8,390 bases of DNA from DTQF01 sp038874185 (GTDB lineage: Archaea > Micrarchaeota > Micrarchaeia > CABMEP01). A program made the position numbers and the translations under genes. Under the pieces are notes generated by a model, which worked only from the letters and a program-made list of their open reading frames with translations, did not search any database and was not told where the DNA came from. This document shows, piece by piece, positions 5,203 to 8,390 of the stretch; positions within the stretch are counted from its first letter, which is position 1; every line of letters begins with the position of its first letter. Where the stretch lies: assembly GCA_038874185.1 (NCBI GenBank), contig JAVZCX010000032.1:1-8390 (forward strand), in the 5' to 3' direction.

Positions 5203-7347
5203 TCAGTCTTTCTTCTTAATGCTTCTTTTACTTTTTTCCTTTGTTATTTCCTTAAAATCTAATGCGATTGGTTCGATATCATCTCCTCCTGAAATAAGAG
5301 AAATATCTGAAAATTTATTTTGCACAGCATAAACAAATAAGCTGCGACCATCTGGAAATTTAAAGTTTGTTTTTGCCCCGTACTTTATTAAAGCCTTAGC
5401 TGCATTTGTATTATTGCTCTGAATAGCATATACAATAGGGGGCAAACCAGCTGAATCCCTTGCTTCTATATCTGCACCATAATTTATCAAAAGGTCAATT
5501 ATGTCTGAATCTTTATTCTTCATCGCTGCCAGATGCATGGCTGTGATGTTTGATATGCCCTTTGCATTAATGTTTGGTTTATATTTTAAAATCGATTTTA
5601 CAATTTCTTTTTTGTTTGATAAAACTGCTATCATTAAAGGAGTTAAGCCGTTGTCAATCAGCTCCACATCTGCACCGTTTTCAAGGAGAGACTCGATGAT
5701 ATCTATGTCACCTTGAAATAATGCAAAACTCAAACATGAAAAACTGATCTTTATTTTACTATTCTCTTCAAATCCGTATTTCTTTAAATTTTCAGCAATA
5801 AATAAAGGTATTCCTTCTTTAAGCAGCTCTTTTAAAGTAAGAGATCGGCTTATTTTTACATTAGGGTTTGCTTTGTTCTTTAGTAAGAGCCTTATTATAT
5901 CTTTTCTTTGTGTTATTATAGCATAAGACAATGCCGTATTGCCTTCTTCATCTCTAATATCGAGATCTGCGCCGTTCTCTATGAGAGTTCTCACTGCTTC
6001 TAAATAACCTTTTTCGGTTGCTTTTATTAATGGTGTCTTTCCGGTTGAACTTGTTATATTCGGATCTGCACCTGCTTCGATTAAAAACCTTATTACACCT
6101 ATCTGATTATTAACTGCAGCTATAGATAGTGGAGTTGTTCCTGCTTTTGAACGATGATTAGGGTCTGCACCTGCTTTCAAAAATAATTTTACAAGTTGTT
6201 CTTCACCATATTTACAAGCAAACATTAGCGGCGTCCAACCATCGTTATCTTCGCTATTGATGTCTGCCCCTGCCTTAATCAATTCTTTTGCGATCCTAAA
6301 TAACATGATTTTATATTCTTCTTTTGATGGTGGAGTTGTCCTATTTTTAATCAATGTTTTTATAGTGTTATCATTAAGATATCTGTAAGATTGAACAGAG
6401 AGATATGATAAGGCTGTCATTCCGTTTCCATTTTTAATATTGAGATCTATTCCATGATCAATAAGTAATTTGATCACATCTTCTTTTGCTAGGTATACCA
6501 TATATGACAAAAGAGAGATTGTATTGTCTACGGTGATAGGTCTGAATGGAGCATAAAGAATATTCATGTTTGCACCATGACTTATAAGTAGGTTGATAAT
6601 TTCCTTGTTTCCACTTTCACAAGCTGCAAATAAAGGCGGTCGCAGGCAAAAAAGGTTTGGATCTGCACCTTTATCAAGCAGAATTTTAACTATTTGTACA
6701 TTATTTTGTGCTATTGCCACTTCAAGCGGGGTAATTTTCTGCTCAGTGAAATTGACCTTAGCTCCATTTTCAAGAAGAAGTTTGACTATGTCTATACGAT
6801 TAGCGCCGCAAGCAATAGATAATGGAGTGTAACCTTCAGATGTGAGATTAACGTCCGCACCTAATTTAATTAGCTGTTTTGCAACTTTATATTTGCCCAA
6901 TACGCAAGCCTTAAAAAGAGGGGTGGTTCCGTCTTTAAATCTTGCATCAACGTCAAGAATTCCATAGTCAAAAGCATATTTTATTGTCTCTGCATCATCA
7001 TTGGATATTATATCTTCTATCAGTGTTTCTAAAATTGAGAGATATGCGTTGTTCTCTTGTACGATCTTCTCTAACTTTTCTTGATCTACTCCTTTCAAAT
7101 CAGTCTTGAATTTACTCTCAGATTCAGAAGGTTCTATATAAAATGAGTGAAAGGGGATATTGTATTTCTTCAGAAACTTAATCAAAAACTTATTCAGAAA
7201 GCCATACCTAACTTTATCTCTTTCTTTATTTCTATCTGTATTTATCTCGCTGTTCTTATCTATATTTTCATTTCTATCCGTATATATCTTTTCGTTCCTG
7301 TTTTGTTCATTTGTATTTTGCTGTTTACTGAGTCTCTTTTTACTCAT
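5203..7347 (-). CDS. Large ankyrin-repeat protein (about 14-15 repeats)
   Basis: This 714-residue protein has no signal peptide or membrane segment and so is probably cytoplasmic. Residues 1-48 are a low-complexity head rich in Asn, Asp, Glu, Arg and Lys, with repeated T-D-R-N. Residues 50-136 are helical and unassigned. Ankyrin repeats follow, starting near 138, 171, 204, 236, 275, 308, 369, 402, 435, 468, 535, 566, 599, 632 and a last degenerate one at 666. They show the usual T-P-L-x-x-A, I-V-x-x-L-L-x-x-G-A-D-x-N pattern. Two breaks interrupt the stack: a longer unit near 320-350 and a non-canonical helix at 499-533. The end (690-714) is a Lys-rich tail. Ankyrin stacks bind other proteins; no catalytic domain is present. 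GGTG precedes the ATG, and an uncharacterised coiled-coil gene lies 47 bp upstream on the same strand, so the two are probably co-transcribed. The binding partner is unknown; a host- or neighbour-cell interaction is only a possibility. Confidence 0.92.
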   Translation of the reverse strand: MSKKRLSKQQNTNEQNRNEKIYTDRNENIDKNSEINTDRNKERDKVRYGFLNKFLIKFLKKYNIPFHSFYIEPSESESKFKTDLKGVDQEKLEKIVQENNAYLSILETLIEDIISNDDAETIKYAFDYGILDVDARFKDGTTPLFKACVLGKYKVAKQLIKLGADVNLTSEGYTPLSIACGANRIDIVKLLLENGAKVNFTEQKITPLEVAIAQNNVQIVKILLDKGADPNLFCLRPPLFAACESGNKEIINLLISHGANMNILYAPFRPITVDNTISLLSYMVYLAKEDVIKLLIDHGIDLNIKNGNGMTALSYLSVQSYRYLNDNTIKTLIKNRTTPPSKEEYKIMLFRIAKELIKAGADINSEDNDGWTPLMFACKYGEEQLVKLFLKAGADPNHRSKAGTTPLSIAAVNNQIGVIRFLIEAGADPNITSSTGKTPLIKATEKGYLEAVRTLIENGADLDIRDEEGNTALSYAIITQRKDIIRLLLKNKANPNVKISRSLTLKELLKEGIPLFIAENLKKYGFEENSKIKISFSCLSFALFQGDIDIIESLLENGADVELIDNGLTPLMIAVLSNKKEIVKSILKYKPNINAKGISNITAMHLAAMKNKDSDIIDLLINYGADIEARDSAGLPPIVYAIQSNNTNAAKALIKYGAKTNFKFPDGRSLFVYAVQNKFSDISLISGGDDIEPIALDFKEITKEKSKRSIKKKD
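5296..6936 (-). repeat. Ankyrin repeat array in the 714-residue protein
   Basis: Roughly 31-33-residue coding repeats (93-99 bp) span residues 138 to about 684. At DNA level short words such as TCTGCACC (plus strand) recur once per unit because they encode the G-A-D segment. Copies are strongly diverged between units, so the array is old rather than freshly duplicated. Confidence 0.85.
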
Positions 7348-7352
7348 CTTTA

Positions 7353-7356
7353 CACC
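7353..7356 (-). promoter_or_regulatory. Possible ribosome binding site of the ankyrin gene
   Basis: The minus strand reads CCGGTGTAAAG before the ATG; GGTG with a five-base spacer is a partial archaeal Shine-Dalgarno. No TATA box is evident in the 47-bp gap upstream, which favours co-transcription with the preceding gene. Confidence 0.4.
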
Positions 7357-7394
7357 GGATTTAATAGCTTTATCTGGAACAAAGCAAATAATGG

Positions 7395-8390
7395 CTAAAA
7401 CTGCAAATCTAATGTACTTTGTCTAAGTTCTGAAAGAGTGATTGAAGAATAAAGTCTCATCAAAGCACACTGTTTAGCATATAATGTTGCGATCTCTTTT
7501 CTTTGGTCTTTTTCATCACTGATTTGAGAAAGAATGCTCCTGACTCTTGTTTTTCTCATATTAAGAAGCGAGACATAAAAGAGTATGAACTTCACTATAT
7601 TATCTATTTCGTTCCTCTCTTTGGTTTCACTCCCTCTTACTTTTTCTTCTTCCTTATCTTTCTCAATCATATTTTCCTTATTCCTCGTCACTGCCTGAAT
7701 GAAGGTGTTGCTTATTTGAGTGGGAACGTTAACTGTATTCAACTCATTCAATAAATTCTTAAACAGCAATGGCTTTGCCCCATTTTTATACTTTCTTATG
7801 TTTTTCACAAGGATCTTTCTAAATACTCCGTTTATCCTTATTTCATCCATGTAATCAATAAGTGCATTTAGTGTATTCACTGCATCAGAATTCTCTTTTA
7901 TTATTCTTTCCATTGTTTGAATATCATAAGAAGAAATAGAAATGAAAGAGATCCTCCTCTTTAAAGTTTCTATTATTATATTTAGTCCTTTTTCTTCGAT
8001 CTTAATTCCTTTTATATCTTCTATTGATTCTAACGGCTCTAACCATCGTTCAGACCAGTTATTTGCAATTCCCCTGAGAAATGCAACAATACTTTTCTTT
8101 GCATGCTTTATTATTTCTTTATATTCTTCTGGTTTGAACATAGTTCTTAATTTTCTATTGAATCTTTCAAAATCAGCATTTCTTTCTTTTTCCACCTCTT
8201 TCAGTCTCTCTTCCCAGTATCTCTCTTCTTTTACTTCTTTTCTCCCTGCTCTTTCTCTTTCCTCTCTTTCCTCTCTTCTTCCTGCCCTGATCTTAATCAG
8301 TTTATCTGCAATGAACTCAATAACAGAATTTATCCATACTTTTGTCAAAATAGTTTCAAGATTCTGAATAGAAATCAGTTTTGGTTTTGA
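7395..8390 (-). CDS. Uncharacterised charged coiled-coil protein (5' end outside window)
   Basis: The minus-strand frame is open from the right edge to the TAG at 7397-7395, giving 331 visible residues. A TTG at 8348-8346 could be read as a start, but the frame carries on upstream without a stop to the edge, so the true start is probably outside. Visible residues 34-75 are an Arg/Glu-rich stretch (R-R-E-E-R-E-E-R-E-R) that should form a long charged helix or coiled coil. The middle (about 80-230) is mixed helix with W-S-E-R-W and hydrophobic heptad-like spacing. A second charged patch (K-D-K-E-E-E-K-V-R, about 246-254) precedes a helical C-terminal region, including a hydrophobic segment F-I-L-F-Y-V-S-L-L. 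I do not recognise the family and see no catalytic motif. It precedes the ankyrin gene in the same direction by 47 bp, which suggests a functional pair. Confidence 0.7.
   Translation of the reverse strand, partial: SKPKLISIQNLETILTKVWINSVIEFIADKLIKIRAGRREEREERERAGRKEVKEERYWEERLKEVEKERNADFERFNRKLRTMFKPEEYKEIIKHAKKSIVAFLRGIANNWSERWLEPLESIEDIKGIKIEEKGLNIIIETLKRRISFISISSYDIQTMERIIKENSDAVNTLNALIDYMDEIRINGVFRKILVKNIRKYKNGAKPLLFKNLLNELNTVNVPTQISNTFIQAVTRNKENMIEKDKEEEKVRGSETKERNEIDNIVKFILFYVSLLNMRKTRVRSILSQISDEKDQRKEIATLYAKQCALMRLYSSITLSELRQSTLDLQF
8249..8283. repeat. Pure polypyrimidine tract (plus strand) in coding sequence
   Basis: Thirty-five consecutive pyrimidines lie on the plus strand, including two exact tandem copies of TTTCCTCTC (8258-8266 and 8267-8275). 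On the coding strand this is GAG-GAA-AGA repeated, which gives the E-E-R repeats of the charged helix. The pyrimidine bias continues less purely from about 8181. Confidence 0.7.

Noticed and set aside
5278..5295. G-G-D-D near the ankyrin protein C-terminus as a GGDEF-like motif
   Set aside because: It sits at the G-A-D position of the last degenerate ankyrin unit and there is no surrounding cyclase domain.
7147..7426. Two overlapping plus-strand frames that look like hydrophobic membrane peptides
   Set aside because: They are antisense to the Asn/Asp/Lys-rich head of the ankyrin protein; the hydrophobicity follows from complementing AT-rich polar codons.
7942..8367. Plus-strand open frame rich in Leu, Ser and Phe
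   Set aside because: It is the antisense of the charged coiled-coil gene; its composition is just the complement of GAA/AGA codons and it has no start signal or recognisable domain.
1..8390. Mobile element, integrase, CRISPR or known defence system
   Set aside because: No transposase, integrase, terminal inverted repeats, nuclease or helicase genes or spacer arrays were seen on either strand.

Overview
The window is AT-rich archaeal chromosomal DNA. The domain assignment is firm: it carries an archaeal-type DnaG (Toprim primase-like protein of the RNA exosome), aPelota (the archaeal ribosome-rescue factor) and a small archaeal Toprim protein of the UPF0292 kind. It also has BRE/TATA-type promoters and oligo-T terminators, and a dnaG Shine-Dalgarno (AGGTGAT) that matches the archaeal 16S 3' end. 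The low GC, the DsbA-like/thioredoxin protein with a Cys-containing Ser/Gly tail, a multi-repeat Cys-rich lipoprotein and a large ankyrin protein are typical of a DPANN-like lineage (Woese-/Pacearchaeota type), but that finer placement is inference.

Layout, left to right. The 3' end of a DsbA-like thioredoxin-fold gene (+) enters from the left edge and ends in a T-rich tract. Facing it are a small integral membrane protein of the Sm_multidrug_ex/COG2426 family (-) and, upstream of that, a 338-residue secreted lipoprotein (-). The lipoprotein is almost entirely twelve four-cysteine repeats (49 Cys after adding the lipobox Cys). A 126-bp divergent promoter region separates it from pelA (+). pelA converges on a two-gene unit (-): a small Toprim protein followed by dnaG, with an 8-bp inverted repeat over the junction and a poly-T terminator after dnaG. 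A 230-bp non-coding gap with a good BRE/TATA promoter lies upstream of that unit. The right third is a second minus-strand unit: a charged, coiled-coil protein whose 5' end runs off the window, followed 47 bp later by a 714-residue ankyrin-repeat protein.

How the parts may work together. pelA and the Toprim/dnaG pair are housekeeping information-processing genes (stalled-ribosome rescue, RNA processing/exosome). The left part looks like an envelope module: an extracytoplasmic disulfide-handling protein, a heavily disulfide-bonded surface lipoprotein and a small membrane protein. The right part, an uncharacterised coiled-coil protein plus a long ankyrin scaffold, is the most accessory-looking segment and the best candidate for an undescribed two-protein system, although nothing in the sequence gives it a defined biochemical activity. 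No tRNA, rRNA, CRISPR array, transposase or integrase was seen.
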